NCBI GenBank assembly: GCA_963971425.1
Contig: OZ020521.1
Location: 5,287,519-5,351,518 of the forward strand
Reading direction: 5' to 3'
From: Bryoerythrophyllum caledonicum
Lineage: Eukaryota; Streptophyta; Bryopsida; Pottiales; Pottiaceae
DNA: 64,000 bases
The notes under the pieces were generated by a model. The model did no database searches. It was given only the letters and a program-made list of their open reading frames with translations, and had not been told where the DNA came from. This document shows, in pieces, positions 42,949 to 52,518 of this stretch. The position numbers and the translations under genes are program-made. Each line of letters begins with the position of its first letter. The first letter of the stretch is position 1.

Positions 42949-44259
42949 TTATGGGGGGTCTTGTGTATCATGAAGGGCTTGGTTGTTTTCAATTTTGCGT
43001 TTATGAAGAAGGATTGACATAGCATGTTGTATGGCAATGATGTTGATATTCTTGAAAGTGTTTGTAATAGTATCAATAGGAATTTTGAAGGTATCTTCTA
43101 GGATTTTAATAGATGGGATAAAGGTGGTGGCACGAGCGCCAGCTGTGATTACAATAAGGGGGTCCACTTTCCATCCAAGGGCAATGATGTCATCAATAAG
43201 GGGTTGGTATTTATTGATTTTGTTTTCTATTGTTTCTGGGGAGAATCTGTCATTACAGTATGTAAATTCGATGAATTGAATGATGTAGTCTTGGTTTATG
43301 TGGTCGGGTGGGGGTTCATTGTATGGTAGGCCTCTAACACATAGTATGTCCGGTTTGAGTCGGGCATTGCAGTGGCATCGTTGAGTTTCGCATGTACATG
43401 GGAGTAGCCATGGTGGAACCGTGTTTTCTTGTGGGTTGTTATGAAAGGTGCCGGCATTCATGAGGATAAAGCATCTTGATTTGTTATAGGAGGTGATTAG
43501 TTTACGAATTTCCCATACGGCTTTCTTATGTCTTTTGACAATTAGGGAGTGTATGTGATGATTATGACATTTAAGTAAAACATGTAGCCATGTGTCGGGG
43601 TCCGTGGAAGTGCATATGGAGCATGTTATAGATGGGAATCTTTCTATTCCAAAGAAGAGTTGTTTTCGGGCGTTTCCCATGTATTGGCTGGTACGGAATT
43701 TGATGAGGCATGTTATTTGTGAGTCTGAGATGATGGAATTTTTCCTGAAATTTGTAGAGAGTTCATTGTCTACATTGTTGTTGCCAGTCCATTTTTCTAT
43801 ATTAGGGAAGTTTTTTGCGATTGTGTCAAGGTTGTTATAGAGGTCTTGTTTCTTGAGATATTTGTTTAAAAATCTAACCGGGCCTTTATCAGGGGTATCT
43901 TCTTTAGAAGGCCAGTCTTCTTTTTGGAAGTAGAAAGGGGTAGCATGGGCATGTTTGTATGGGTTTTTGGCATTTTTGTGCGATTTTTCGCAACCTTCTT
44001 TTGCAAGTTTATCTGCTTGTTCGTTTCCATCAATATGGGCATGGGCTCTAACTTTGTGAGGAGTTGTTATTTGTGTTCGGTTTTGTAGCATTTGGACCAT
44101 TGACTTTAATATAGTTTGGTCGGGGTGGCTATTGGTGAGGGTAGGATGTGTTATTTGGGTGTTTAGTAGATAGAGTGTATTGATATAGTCAGTGAATATG
44201 TGTGCCGGTTCATTGTTATATTTTGATATGATGATTTGTAGTGTTTTGTGTATGGCCAT
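42949..44259 (-). CDS. LINE ORF2 C-terminal block: RNase H second half, Cys/His cluster, tail (copy B)
   Basis: 436 open codons, the longest on this strand after the RT block. It starts MAIHKTLQIIISKYN. The open frame upstream adds RAEL, whose glutamate is the second RNase H catalytic residue. IFTDYINTLYLL (third acidic position) follows at about residue 22, and VRAHAHIDGNEQADKLAKEG (terminal H/D motif) at about 68-87. ITCLIKFRTSQYMG and the cluster CSICTSTDPDTWLHVLLKC, then HNHHIHSLIVKRH, lie at about 178-240. The tail ends TQDPP. Function: RNA removal from the RNA/DNA hybrid, plus probable nucleic-acid binding. It is uninterrupted from here to its stop. Confidence 0.85.
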   Translation of the reverse strand: MAIHKTLQIIISKYNNEPAHIFTDYINTLYLLNTQITHPTLTNSHPDQTILKSMVQMLQNRTQITTPHKVRAHAHIDGNEQADKLAKEGCEKSHKNAKNPYKHAHATPFYFQKEDWPSKEDTPDKGPVRFLNKYLKKQDLYNNLDTIAKNFPNIEKWTGNNNVDNELSTNFRKNSIISDSQITCLIKFRTSQYMGNARKQLFFGIERFPSITCSICTSTDPDTWLHVLLKCHNHHIHSLIVKRHKKAVWEIRKLITSYNKSRCFILMNAGTFHNNPQENTVPPWLLPCTCETQRCHCNARLKPDILCVRGLPYNEPPPDHINQDYIIQFIEFTYCNDRFSPETIENKINKYQPLIDDIIALGWKVDPLIVITAGARATTFIPSIKILEDTFKIPIDTITNTFKNINIIAIQHAMSILLHKRKIENNQALHDTQDPP

Positions 44260-44358
44260 AAGTTCTGCTCTGAGGATGTTTTGTAGTCCATGAAGTCTTT
44301 TGGCTAGTTTAATTTCTTAAATAGGATTGTATATACCATAGCCAACTTTTTCTTTGCG

Positions 44359-45477
44359 CTAGTTTCCCGGGCTAACTTGTTTAGGTGGTTTGAAGGAGCC
44401 ATCGGTATAGTAGCAATATGCAAGGTTAAATTTTGGTGAGGTTAGAGTTTGGTAGTTTGGGAGAGGTGGGGGTATTACAAGGTAGTCTAATGTACTATTG
44501 GTGTAGTTTAGTTTTGACCATTTTTTGTTACGATTTACGAGGGTTTGTATACTTGATGGTAGGGCCACTTTTGTATATAGGCGGTCTATGTTTAGGGAAT
44601 TTTCTATGGAGGTGAGTTCGGCCAGTTGTTCTAGGGTGCCTAGAGTTTGATTTTGGTGATGGACACATATTATTTGTAATGTAGATGGTTCAATTTGGGG
44701 CTTTTTTAGCTCGGGTGGGATAGTGGATTCTTCGTATGGAATTGAGTCTGCTTCAAATAGTGCAATGATATGGTAGTCTGGGAATGGGTTAGATTGTTGA
44801 TTAAAGCTTTGGTACCAATTTTTGTTTGGTGTGATAATGAGTGTAGATGTGTGGTGTGGGTCATTTTTGGCAGCAAGGCAAGCCCAATGTAGTGGTTGTT
44901 GAGTTTCCTCCTCATTGTGAAGGTGAGCCATACCCTTACCGTTCCATTTGTAGTCAAGGGCCTTCCCCAAGGAGCCAAATATTTTATCTCTTTCAAAGGG
45001 TGAGTGGATTTTTTTTAATTTGGTGGAGCATGTGACGGGGAAAGAGAAGTATGATTGTTCGATATTGAAGGATGAGATTAATGAATCTAGAATGGGTGTA
45101 AATATTGTGAATTGTGCACTTTTGAGGGGATTATTTTTTGGATTGCGATATTTATATCTTTGGTATAGCCAAATTAGTTCGGTTTCTAATGGTTGGGTTG
45201 TAGATTCGATGTTTGTAGGAGTTTGTAGTTTTAAATTGTATTGGTTCCATAGCCATTGGAGTCTAGAAGTGGGAATAGTGTGTAAATGTCGACCATTCTC
45301 TTCATATAGATGGGCATGATTGTTCTCTATTTTGATTGTGTTCGAGGATGTGAGAATGTCGTTTTCGGGGTTACATTCTGTTGTATAAATGTTTAGGAGT
45401 GGAATGATTATAGGTGGCATTACGGATCTTGAGTCTTGGAGTTGTTCTTGGGGGTGGTGGGCTTGAATAATTTCCAA
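44359..45477 (-). CDS. LINE ORF2 connector and start of RNase H (copy B)
   Basis: 372 open codons ending AYCYYTDGSFKPPKQVSPGN, where TDGS supplies the first RNase H aspartate. The start MEIIQAHHPQEQLQDSRSV is only the first methionine of the piece; in the intact ORF2 the frame would run in from the RT side. The middle (ENNHAHLYEENGRHLHTIPTS; PLHWACLAAKNDP) has no known domain. A break of about 100 bases divides it from the 42,949-44,259 block. Copy A carries the same region, more damaged. Confidence 0.8.
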   Translation of the reverse strand: MEIIQAHHPQEQLQDSRSVMPPIIIPLLNIYTTECNPENDILTSSNTIKIENNHAHLYEENGRHLHTIPTSRLQWLWNQYNLKLQTPTNIESTTQPLETELIWLYQRYKYRNPKNNPLKSAQFTIFTPILDSLISSFNIEQSYFSFPVTCSTKLKKIHSPFERDKIFGSLGKALDYKWNGKGMAHLHNEEETQQPLHWACLAAKNDPHHTSTLIITPNKNWYQSFNQQSNPFPDYHIIALFEADSIPYEESTIPPELKKPQIEPSTLQIICVHHQNQTLGTLEQLAELTSIENSLNIDRLYTKVALPSSIQTLVNRNKKWSKLNYTNSTLDYLVIPPPLPNYQTLTSPKFNLAYCYYTDGSFKPPKQVSPGN

Positions 45478-45656
45478 ATAGAATTTATTTTTAATTTTTT
45501 GATAGTATTGTTTTAATTTTTCGGTGTTTTATGTGGAGGTAATATGGTCGTGTCTTGGGAAGAGGTTTCTTTGGAGAAGCTATTTGTTGAATGTGTTTGT
45601 ATTGTGTTGCCATTGGCATAAATATCTTGTATAGGTATTTTGTATATTGTTGATAT

Positions 45657-47465
45657 CTAGGTGTTGTATATGTTCATGGCGTATGATATTAGTAATGGGG
45701 TATACAGTGGGATTTTTGGGGATGTATGTTGGGGGGCGAGGGTGGTGTGGGTGTGGTGGGTTTGGGGGGTAGATTGGCGGTAGGATAGTTCTTGGGGGGT
45801 GCTATTATTTATGGTGATGAATGGGTCTTGGAGTATGTAGGAGTATGGGTGTATGTTGCAAAGGATATCACATGTGCTGGGGCATGTTGGATGGCAAAAA
45901 AGTTGTTTGGCAACATTTAGGGCACTCTTGATTAGTTTGGATGGGATGAATTGGAAGGTTTTGAAGTCCTCATTATTCATGATGTGTGTGCCGTTTGGTA
46001 GAGTAATTTTTTTTAACTCGAAAATATTTTTGGAGAGGAGTTTTTGTAAGAGTTTTTGGGAGAGTTGGGCGTCTAGTGCGTTATGTTTTAGTGTTTCTTG
46101 TTGCCATAATACTTCTAATGATGTAGGATCAAAAAGGAAATTTGGAAGTGTACTCTTAAGGTGAACTTTAGCTACGTGTTTTAATAAGAAAAATGTACAA
46201 GTCATTGATGGTCTTATGCAATCCGTTTTTTTGATTCTAGGTATATTTTTGGCACCGCCATATTGAGCAAGAACATTATGAGTTAGTCCATTATATATTT
46301 TTCCGAGTCTTCCTTTGTCATTTAGAGCATTTTGTAATTGTTCCCCTATGCATCGAAGATAGGCATTTTTGAGGGAGAAAACTTCAAGTCCAAATAGGTT
46401 ATGTGGGAGTTGGATTATTGCGTTTGACATGCACTTTGGCATGCCACAGATGGTTTTTTGTATGGCTCTTATCTTTTGGTCAAGTTTTTTGACAGTTGGC
46501 ATAGAGTATGGTACAACATAGAAGCTATATGCTACGCCTGGGCGTATTACAGTGTCGACCATTTTAATTTTTTGTTTCATAGTGGCTGGGCATGTTGTTA
46601 ATTCTTTGCATTGTTTAATGAGTTTTGTGGTCGTAGTGTGAATTTGGATTTTCCATTTTAGAGAGGGAACAAGGTTTGTGCCTAGATATACATATGATTT
46701 GTTTTGGTGTAGTATGGGGATTGGTTGGCCTCGGTAGTTGATGTTAAAAGCTTGGATTAAGGCTTTAAATGTAATTGGATTCATTTTGGATTTTTTTGGA
46801 CATCCAGTAGCAGCACATTTTGGGACGCCTACGTCCATACCAGTCCATTTGCAATATCTATCAATTTTATCAATTTTTATTTGTAATGATTTTATTTTGT
46901 TAGTTATAGTAGCAAGGTCATCGGCGTAGGCGGCGGAGTTTATGGTGATTTGTGATGTACCAAAAGTGTATCCATTACTACCTCGCTCTAGCCATCTAAG
47001 TAGTGGTTCTAAAAATATAATGAATAGGTATGGACTTAGGATGTCTCCTTGGATAGTTCCTCTATGAATGGCGATAGGCTTGGTTTTTCCAAAGTGCTCA
47101 CCGGTGTAGTAGGTAGATGATTGGGAGTAGATATTTCTGACTAGTGTGGTTGCATCTTTTGGGTATCCAATATCAGTCATTATTGCTAATAGTCTGGCGT
47201 GGTCTATAGAACCAAATGCATTTTTGAAGTCGACATATAAAATATATATGTCTTGATTTGTGAACCGTGCGTCTTCTAGTGCCGCTATTATGGTTTGTAT
47301 TTGTCTAGATGTGTTTCTCTCTGCTCTAAATCCTTCTTGACTGTCGTTTAGGATTTTAAACTTTTCACCATATGAGGATAATATTGAGGTAAGTGTACTG
47401 GTGTAAAGTTTGTATATTGTGTTGGCTAATGCGATTGGTCTATGATTTGGTAGTATTGAGGGATC
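45657..47465 (-). CDS. LINE reverse transcriptase palm and thumb (copy B)
   Basis: 507 codons from the first ATG at 47,180. The same frame stays open upstream without an ATG to about 47,465. Motifs in order: SILPNHRPIALANTIYK, EGFRAERNTSRQIQT, YVDFKNAFGSIDHARLL (motif A), HRGTIQGDILSPYLF (motif B), SAAYADDLATI (catalytic YADD), GVPKCAATGCPK and SYVYLGTNLVPSLK. A thumb with KMVDTVIRPGVAYSFYVVPY follows. All RT catalytic aspartates are present. A T-run near 47,467-47,476 marks the break on the N-terminal side. It would reverse-transcribe the LINE RNA at the nick. Confidence 0.9.
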   Translation of the reverse strand, partial: DPSILPNHRPIALANTIYKLYTSTLTSILSSYGEKFKILNDSQEGFRAERNTSRQIQTIIAALEDARFTNQDIYILYVDFKNAFGSIDHARLLAIMTDIGYPKDATTLVRNIYSQSSTYYTGEHFGKTKPIAIHRGTIQGDILSPYLFIIFLEPLLRWLERGSNGYTFGTSQITINSAAYADDLATITNKIKSLQIKIDKIDRYCKWTGMDVGVPKCAATGCPKKSKMNPITFKALIQAFNINYRGQPIPILHQNKSYVYLGTNLVPSLKWKIQIHTTTTKLIKQCKELTTCPATMKQKIKMVDTVIRPGVAYSFYVVPYSMPTVKKLDQKIRAIQKTICGMPKCMSNAIIQLPHNLFGLEVFSLKNAYLRCIGEQLQNALNDKGRLGKIYNGLTHNVLAQYGGAKNIPRIKKTDCIRPSMTCTFFLLKHVAKVHLKSTLPNFLFDPTSLEVLWQQETLKHNALDAQLSQKLLQKLLSKNIFELKKITLPNGTHIMNNEDFKTFQFIPSKLIKSALNVAKQLFCHPTCPSTCDILCNIHPYSYILQDPFITINNSTPQELSYRQSTPQTHHTHTTLAPQHTSPKIPLYTPLLISYAMNIYNT

Positions 47466-48072
47466 TTTTTTTTTTGTATATTAAAATTGTTGCACTTGTT
47501 TTCCATGAGGTTGGTATTTATTTTTGTTTATAGCAATGAGAGAAGAATAAAAATAGTAATCTATGAAATCTTGGAGGCATGTTTTTTAGTATTGAGTTTG
47601 GTATACGGTCTGGTCTTGGGGCTTTGTTATTTCCGAGGGTACGGAGGCATGCATCGTATATAGCTCTGTTTTAGGATGTATGTAATGGGGTTTCAGGTTC
47701 ACCTCGTTTGTCTAAGGTAAATCCATCTAGATCATGCCATGGATATTGGCATACTATGCATGTGCATTCGATTGTGTGTAGTAGTTGGTAGTTACATGTT
47801 GATACTGTGGGTCTGTTATTTTTTATTTGTTGGTTGAATATTTCGTTTGCAATGTCTTCAGGACTAGTTAGAATGTTGTTGTATTGGTCAGTGATACAAT
47901 CTAGTGGTGGAGATTCGGATTTTTTGGAAAATTTTCTTATTTATTTTCTTAGGGCTAATTTTGTATAGTTGTCTATATTTTGAGATGGCTTTTTTGATAT
48001 TGTCTTTGGAATATTTTATAGTTATTTTTCGGGCTTGTATATTGGCATTTTTTGCAATTATTGCGATGTCTT
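47466..48072 (-). pseudogene. LINE RT finger region (copy B), frame-shifted
   Basis: Minus-strand translation gives RT0-type sequence such as NKAPRPDRIPNSILKNMPP and HRLLFLFFSHCYK, in a different frame from the palm block. The remainder up to 48,072 is linker with a few stops. The region is shared with copy A at about 4,450-5,080. Confidence 0.7.
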
Positions 48073-48588
48073 TTATCCATGTATCATGGAGTAGGTCCGG
48101 GGGGGGGGGGCAGGGATTTGAGTATGGTGCACATTCAGTAATTCGTTACATATGGGGTCATTACGCCATTGTGGGTTGTTTTTTACGATTCTAATAGTTT
48201 TTCGTATTATATGGTATGTGGCTAGGTGTTGTTTCCATATTTTAGGAAGTTTGGGGGGTAAATAACCGCCTTGTTGTGATGTTTGGTTTGTCATCTGTGG
48301 TATTGGTTGGGCTTCGCAGGTTTGTTCCAATGTATCGGAGATATTGTTGGTAAGTGTGTCTAGGGTGTGGCACGTTTCGTTCCATTGTGTTTGGAAGAGT
48401 TGATTATTATTTTCAAGGATGTTTATGATGGAGTCAATTTGCATGGAATTTTCTTCAAAGAACTTTGTGTTGAATTTTTCTAAATTATCTTTTGGGATGG
48501 GGTTAAGTATGTGTTTAGCGGTGTTATTTGTGGTTATTGGGGTGCGGCTTATTAATATGTTATTTGGGATATGAAGTTCTTTAGGCAA
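48073..48588 (-). CDS. LINE ORF2 linker between endonuclease and RT (copy B)
   Basis: 171 open codons beginning MPKELHIPNNILISRTPITT and containing FQTQWNETCHTLDTLTNNIS and TSQQGGYLPPKLPKIWKQHL. It has no recognised domain. It lies directly after the endonuclease and corresponds to the stretch of copy A that ends at its truncation point. Confidence 0.75.
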   Translation of the reverse strand: MPKELHIPNNILISRTPITTNNTAKHILNPIPKDNLEKFNTKFFEENSMQIDSIINILENNNQLFQTQWNETCHTLDTLTNNISDTLEQTCEAQPIPQMTNQTSQQGGYLPPKLPKIWKQHLATYHIIRKTIRIVKNNPQWRNDPICNELLNVHHTQIPAPPPRTYSMIHG

Positions 48589-48599
48589 GTGGTTAGAGT

Positions 48600-49290
48600 T
48601 GAAAATAATGTCTTTGTTTGTTGTGGAAGTGTATTGTGTATTATTATTTGCATTTATATAGAAGCCGTCTATTAGGCTCCAATCATTATAGTTATAGCCG
48701 CCTTGTCTAGAGTATTGTGTGTCAGTATTTATGTAGGTGAAGTTTAGGTTTTCTGTGAAGTGCCGCCATTGGTAATCTATGGTCTGAGGGGGGGTGTTAT
48801 GGTTTCCACTTTATCGACCAATCAATGCTATGTCTTTGTTGAAGTCTCCGCATATCATGTAAGTGTGATTAGGGTTTAAATTCATTTGAGATGTAATGGT
48901 GTTTTGTATATCTATAATATATCCAGTATCTTCGGGGTGAGATGGCATATACATGTGAAAGATTAGCCATGGTTGTAGTGGTTGATTAGTAATTCTAATT
49001 ATTTAGAGGTAGGGAGATATGTGCATCGGAGTGGGGATTTTTTTAATGTTGCCCGGGAAGGCATATTTTTGTGTATTAGTGTAAGGAGGCCACCACGGCC
49101 TGGTGTGTATGGTCTCCGTTGTTGGATGCATCTAGTTAGTGCATGTGTGTTATTAAAAATGAGCTTATAGTCTTGGAATATGTTTTGTATGTATTTTGTA
49201 GATTTTGTGGTAGATATTTTTGTTTCTTGAATGACTATTAGGGCCGGCGGTGTTTCTGTACATGTGGTTAGAGCTTGTAAGCTAGGGAGA
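48600..49290 (-). pseudogene. LINE APE-type endonuclease domain (copy B)
   Basis: Minus-strand translation shows the ordered APE motifs. PALIVIQETK (near 49,215-49,245) carries the catalytic Q-E-T-K. RGGLLTLIH follows near 49,060. YMICGDFNKDIALIGR (near 48,830-48,870) holds the GDFN box. YSRQGGYNYNDWSLIDGFY (near 48,655-48,715) is the final S-x-IDGF part. Together they define an endonuclease/exonuclease/phosphatase-fold nicking domain. The stop after IGR and at least two others interrupt it. Copy A lacks this region. Confidence 0.8.
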
Positions 49291-49925
49291 GCGGTGTTTA
49301 AAGATGCTGCTTTTCATGTAATGATGTTTGTATTTTCATTGTTTGTGCTAGCGTTTTGGTTTTGTGGGGGAAGGAAGATGGGAGGAGGGGTGGATGGGTA
49401 TATTTTGTTATGGGGTCTAGACAATCTCGCGTCTCATTAATTAGTTTGTTGGGAAGGTAAGGGAATTTTTGTTTTATTGTGTCGCTTGAGGGCGGTATAG
49501 TTTGGCTATGTAAGAAGTTGTATAATTCTTTATGTATTGAATTCCCATGGTTTATGATACTTTGATTTTCTTCAAGAAATTTTGTATACGGGTGTAGGAT
49601 GTGGATATGTCTATTGGGTGGATTTTGTAAGTTTGATAATGTTTGTAATAGTGTGTTGGTGCATGTAGTTATATTCTCGTTTTGTAGGATTAAAAGATGA
49701 TTACATTCATCTATGTTTGGATGGATGGTAACTACTAGCGCATATAGGATGTGTGTTGGTGGGTGTCTATTTTGTTGTTGTATGTATTGGGCGATGTTTG
49801 GGTGTGTAGTGTTATATAGATGGTGTAGTGTATGTGTGTTACTCAGAAAGGGTGCAAATGTTTGAGCGACGTGTTTGTATTATGGTTGTAGTTTTATGGT
49901 ATTTGGTATAAAGTATATTTTGGTG
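49291..49925 (-). pseudogene. LINE ORF2 N-terminal extension (copy B)
   Basis: One minus-strand frame is open for most of about 200 codons upstream of the endonuclease: HVAQTFAPFLSNTHTLHHLY, HPNIAQYIQQQNRHPPTHIL, FLEENQSIINHGNSIHKELY and PYLPNKLINETRDCLDPITK. It is rich in His, Asn, Gln and Thr, like the rest of ORF2. Most LINE ORF2 proteins start at or very near the endonuclease, so this extension is unusual. No known domain is seen. Confidence 0.55.
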
Positions 49926-50099
49926 TTTTTCTTATTGGATGTCTTTTTAGTATATTAGGCATTGGTCCCGGATTGGTTTCTATGTCTCCACTTAGGAGTA
50001 GTAGTTTTTTTAGGTGTTTAGGCTTGGTGTTGTGTTTTAGAATTCTTGTTTTTTGTGTGGTTTTTTGCGGTTTTTTGTGTTATTGGAGTTTTGTTTGTT

Positions 50100-50480
50100 T
50101 GAAAGTGTGTGTGTATTTTTGTTTGGGTGCGTTGTTCTATTTGTAGTTGTGTTTATGGTGAGTGTAGTAGTAATTGACGTGTGATGGATATTGGGTGTTT
50201 TTGGCTTTGTATTGGTGTGTGGAATTGTATTTTTTTTTCTGGTGTTTATTTTATTTTTATTGTATGTTTTGTGTGTGGTTGTTTGTTTGAGTGTGTGTTC
50301 ACGTATTTTTGTGTGTATATTTGTGTGTGTTTTGTTTGTTGTTGTTGTTGTTGTTGTTGTTTTTGGTTTTTATTTTGTTTTTGATTTGTTTAGTAGTATA
50401 TATGTATACTATGTTTATTTTTTATGTATTTTTGTAGATTTTTTGTATTCTTGTAGTATACATTTTAGTATATAAATATA
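50100..50480 (-). other. Spacer between ORF1 and ORF2, strongly strand-asymmetric
   Basis: The + strand is nearly free of A and C over long runs and includes TTG repeats (50,336-50,366), so the element RNA would be A/C-rich with CAA repeats. Open + strand frames here (50,181-50,475) encode only Cys/Val/Phe runs and are not credible genes. Confidence 0.6.
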
Positions 50481-50635
50481 CTATATTATTTTTCCTAGTT
50501 GTAGCGTTGTTTGACGCTATTAGTTTGACGTATCCATTTTGTTCTCAATGGCTCGTTGCTCTCGTTCCGTTGCTTGTGTTTCCGCTGCCATGATGGTTGC
50601 AATGAATTGGGACCGAAGAGTTGACATTTCTCCCC

Positions 50636-52080
50636 TTAGAGATTTGACCATGTTCGTTGTACCATATCCGCATATTGCCTTGTTTCTTCTACAATCTCTC
50701 CTTTCATGGTCTTCATTTCTCTTCGGAGTTGTTGTAGGGTGACTCCATTACCTTTGTTTGGGCCATTCTCCATGGCAATCACTGCGTTAGCTACAACCGC
50801 ATTTACATCCGTAAAACCTAATCTCGTTAGTTCTTCCGCATTGGGGTTGTTGCTGCCATCTAGGCTCTTGGAGTGAGGGATAAACATAATGTATTTTCCA
50901 TGTAGTTTTTTACTTTGTTTAACATATTTTTTAAATATGGCCGCATTTAGACATTCAATATTGCAAGTCCCTACATGTTGACCATGTTCAAGTTTGAAGA
51001 ATGTGTCTACCACATTTTCCTCCCCAAGTATGGATTTTATTCCCTCCTCAAGTTCTTTTTTGTTTTTTTGTTTTGTTAAGGTTTTTTGCAATGAGAATTA
51101 GGCAGTTCTTTTTTACAATCTCATCCTTATCCATGTTCCGGATTGCAAAAATGGGCACAAAAATCTCATTATAAAATGAGACTTTATAGTCCTTTATTTT
51201 AGCAGCTTGTTCCAAGGAGGGAGTTTTGACCCATGCAAATTCTGAAAAACTCTTTTTTTTCCACTCCTGTTACTTCGAAATCATAACTCCTTGCAAAACT
51301 ATCTTTCACAATCTGCGCATGCAAGTGGTATGATTCTATATTGACAAGACTAGGACTTGTTATTTTTACCGATAGGAGATGTGAGAAGGCCAAGGAGTCG
51401 TATGCCTTGCATACTTTTCCTTGGTGTGGGATCCCTTCATTCAAGATGAGGATGAAAGGCCTTAGCCCTTGCAATAACCCTTTGGCATCAATATCCGGGT
51501 TCTTTAGATGAAGTTTCACCACACCAATCCAATTGTCGGATTGGTGGTGGCAAAAAACGGCTATTGGTTCACCAATGCGTGTCCCTATAGGTATCCCCAT
51601 CTCTTTAAGTCTTGTTTTTACCATGTCTAGAACCACATGCTTTGTCCATAATTGATTCCCCAATTCAAAGTGAATGGAGACTTGATAGTCTAAGGCAAAG
51701 CCATCTTCATCCACCTCAACTTCACTTGGAAGTTGGATGAGATTGAAGTGATTCCTTCCTTTTCATCAGTTGGTTTAGAAGGCCATTCCTCTTGGAGGAC
51801 AAATGGGAATGATGCCATTGCCTCAAAACTCTCACTTGCTTCCTTCTCTTTTAACCCGCATTTTACGAGCTCTTCTATGGTAACTATAGGCACCTTTTCT
51901 TCCCCATTTTTCCTTGCAATGATATTCATTGCTTGGAAGCCTAACCACTATTTGGTGGAAGGCAAACTTGTTGCCTTCACCTTTTTCTAGGTGGAACTTG
52001 CAACAACGAAGGCATTTTTAGTTACATTCAAAAGGCTAGGGTTTTCTTCAAGCACTTCAACAAATAAACGTTTGGAGAGA
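50636..52080 (-). pseudogene. ORF1-like gene of LINE copy B, three open blocks
   Basis: Minus-strand blocks at 51,690-51,929 (79 codons, frame open with two stops up to about 52,080), 51,199-51,714 (171) and 50,636-51,091 (151). The middle block has NWIGVVKLHLKNPDIDAKGL, RPFILILNEGIPHQGKVCKA and SLVNIESYHLHAQIVK, resembling an RNA-binding fold. The last ends with a coiled-coil-like stretch (LRREMKTMKGEIVEETRQYA). Position and strand fit a LINE ORF1 (nucleic-acid chaperone). Codon composition is less A/C-biased than ORF2. A separate gene or gag-like origin remains possible. Confidence 0.5.
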
Positions 52081-52100
52081 GTGGTGGTAGTTTATTGTAG

Positions 52101-52518
52101 AGACATGCTGTAGAAAAAGAAGAGAGTGTTACTAGATGAGCTGTAGATTGTTATTTCAACTTTCCTCCTTTCCTTCTTGTTTTTAACATCTCCCCTCAAT
52201 GTGCATTGAGGGCTTGTTGATGTTAAGGTGTTTAAGAAGGAGTAGAAGGTGACAATATAGATAACATGCAAGTAATAGAATTGACTTCTACTTCCTAAGA
52301 ATTGAAGATAAGACTGACTAGAGTTGTGATATTTAATTACTACATAGACACATACACAAGAGGTGCCAAAAAGTTGGTCACCCCCCCCAAGAGAAAAAAT
52401 TTAATATTAAGATTTGTTTGGATGCCCATTGGTTTTCAAAATAAACCAATAGACAACAAAGAACATAAAATTGTAACAAAGGTGAGAAGAGAGTATGACC
52501 TGAATATACAGTAACCAC
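52101..52518. other. Spacer with a CCTCAATG...CATTGAGG palindrome
   Basis: CCCTCAATGTGCATTGAGGG lies at about 52,193-52,212. No coding region is seen. It probably contains the 5' untranslated boundary of LINE copy B, but that end is not visible. Confidence 0.4.

Larger units (their letters stand above)
42740..52100 (-). mobile_element. LINE copy B, near complete, with ORF1-like region and long ORF2
   Basis: Read on the minus strand, the order is ORF1-like (about 52,080-50,636), spacer (50,480-50,100), ORF2 from about 49,925 to 42,949, then a pyrimidine-rich 3' untranslated tail. ORF2 comprises an N-terminal extension of about 200 codons, APE endonuclease, linker, RT, connector, RNase H, Cys/His cluster and tail. 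It totals about 2,300 codons, long for a LINE. The main open blocks are 436, 372, 507 and 171 codons, broken by a handful of stops and shifts. It is therefore younger or less decayed than copy A. RNase H plus APE points to the I/Tad/R1/LOA part of the LINE tree. The exact clade needs a phylogeny. Confidence 0.85.

Noticed and set aside
50181-50475. Overlapping + strand frames with Cys/Val/Phe runs (membrane-like)
   Set aside because: They are translations of TTG and TGT repeats in the LINE spacer.
52190-52215. CATTGAGGGGAGATGTT on the minus strand resembles the polypurine tract and LTR start of plant copia elements
   Set aside because: No copia polymerase lies on the expected side, and the ORF1-like frame runs through the place an LTR would occupy.
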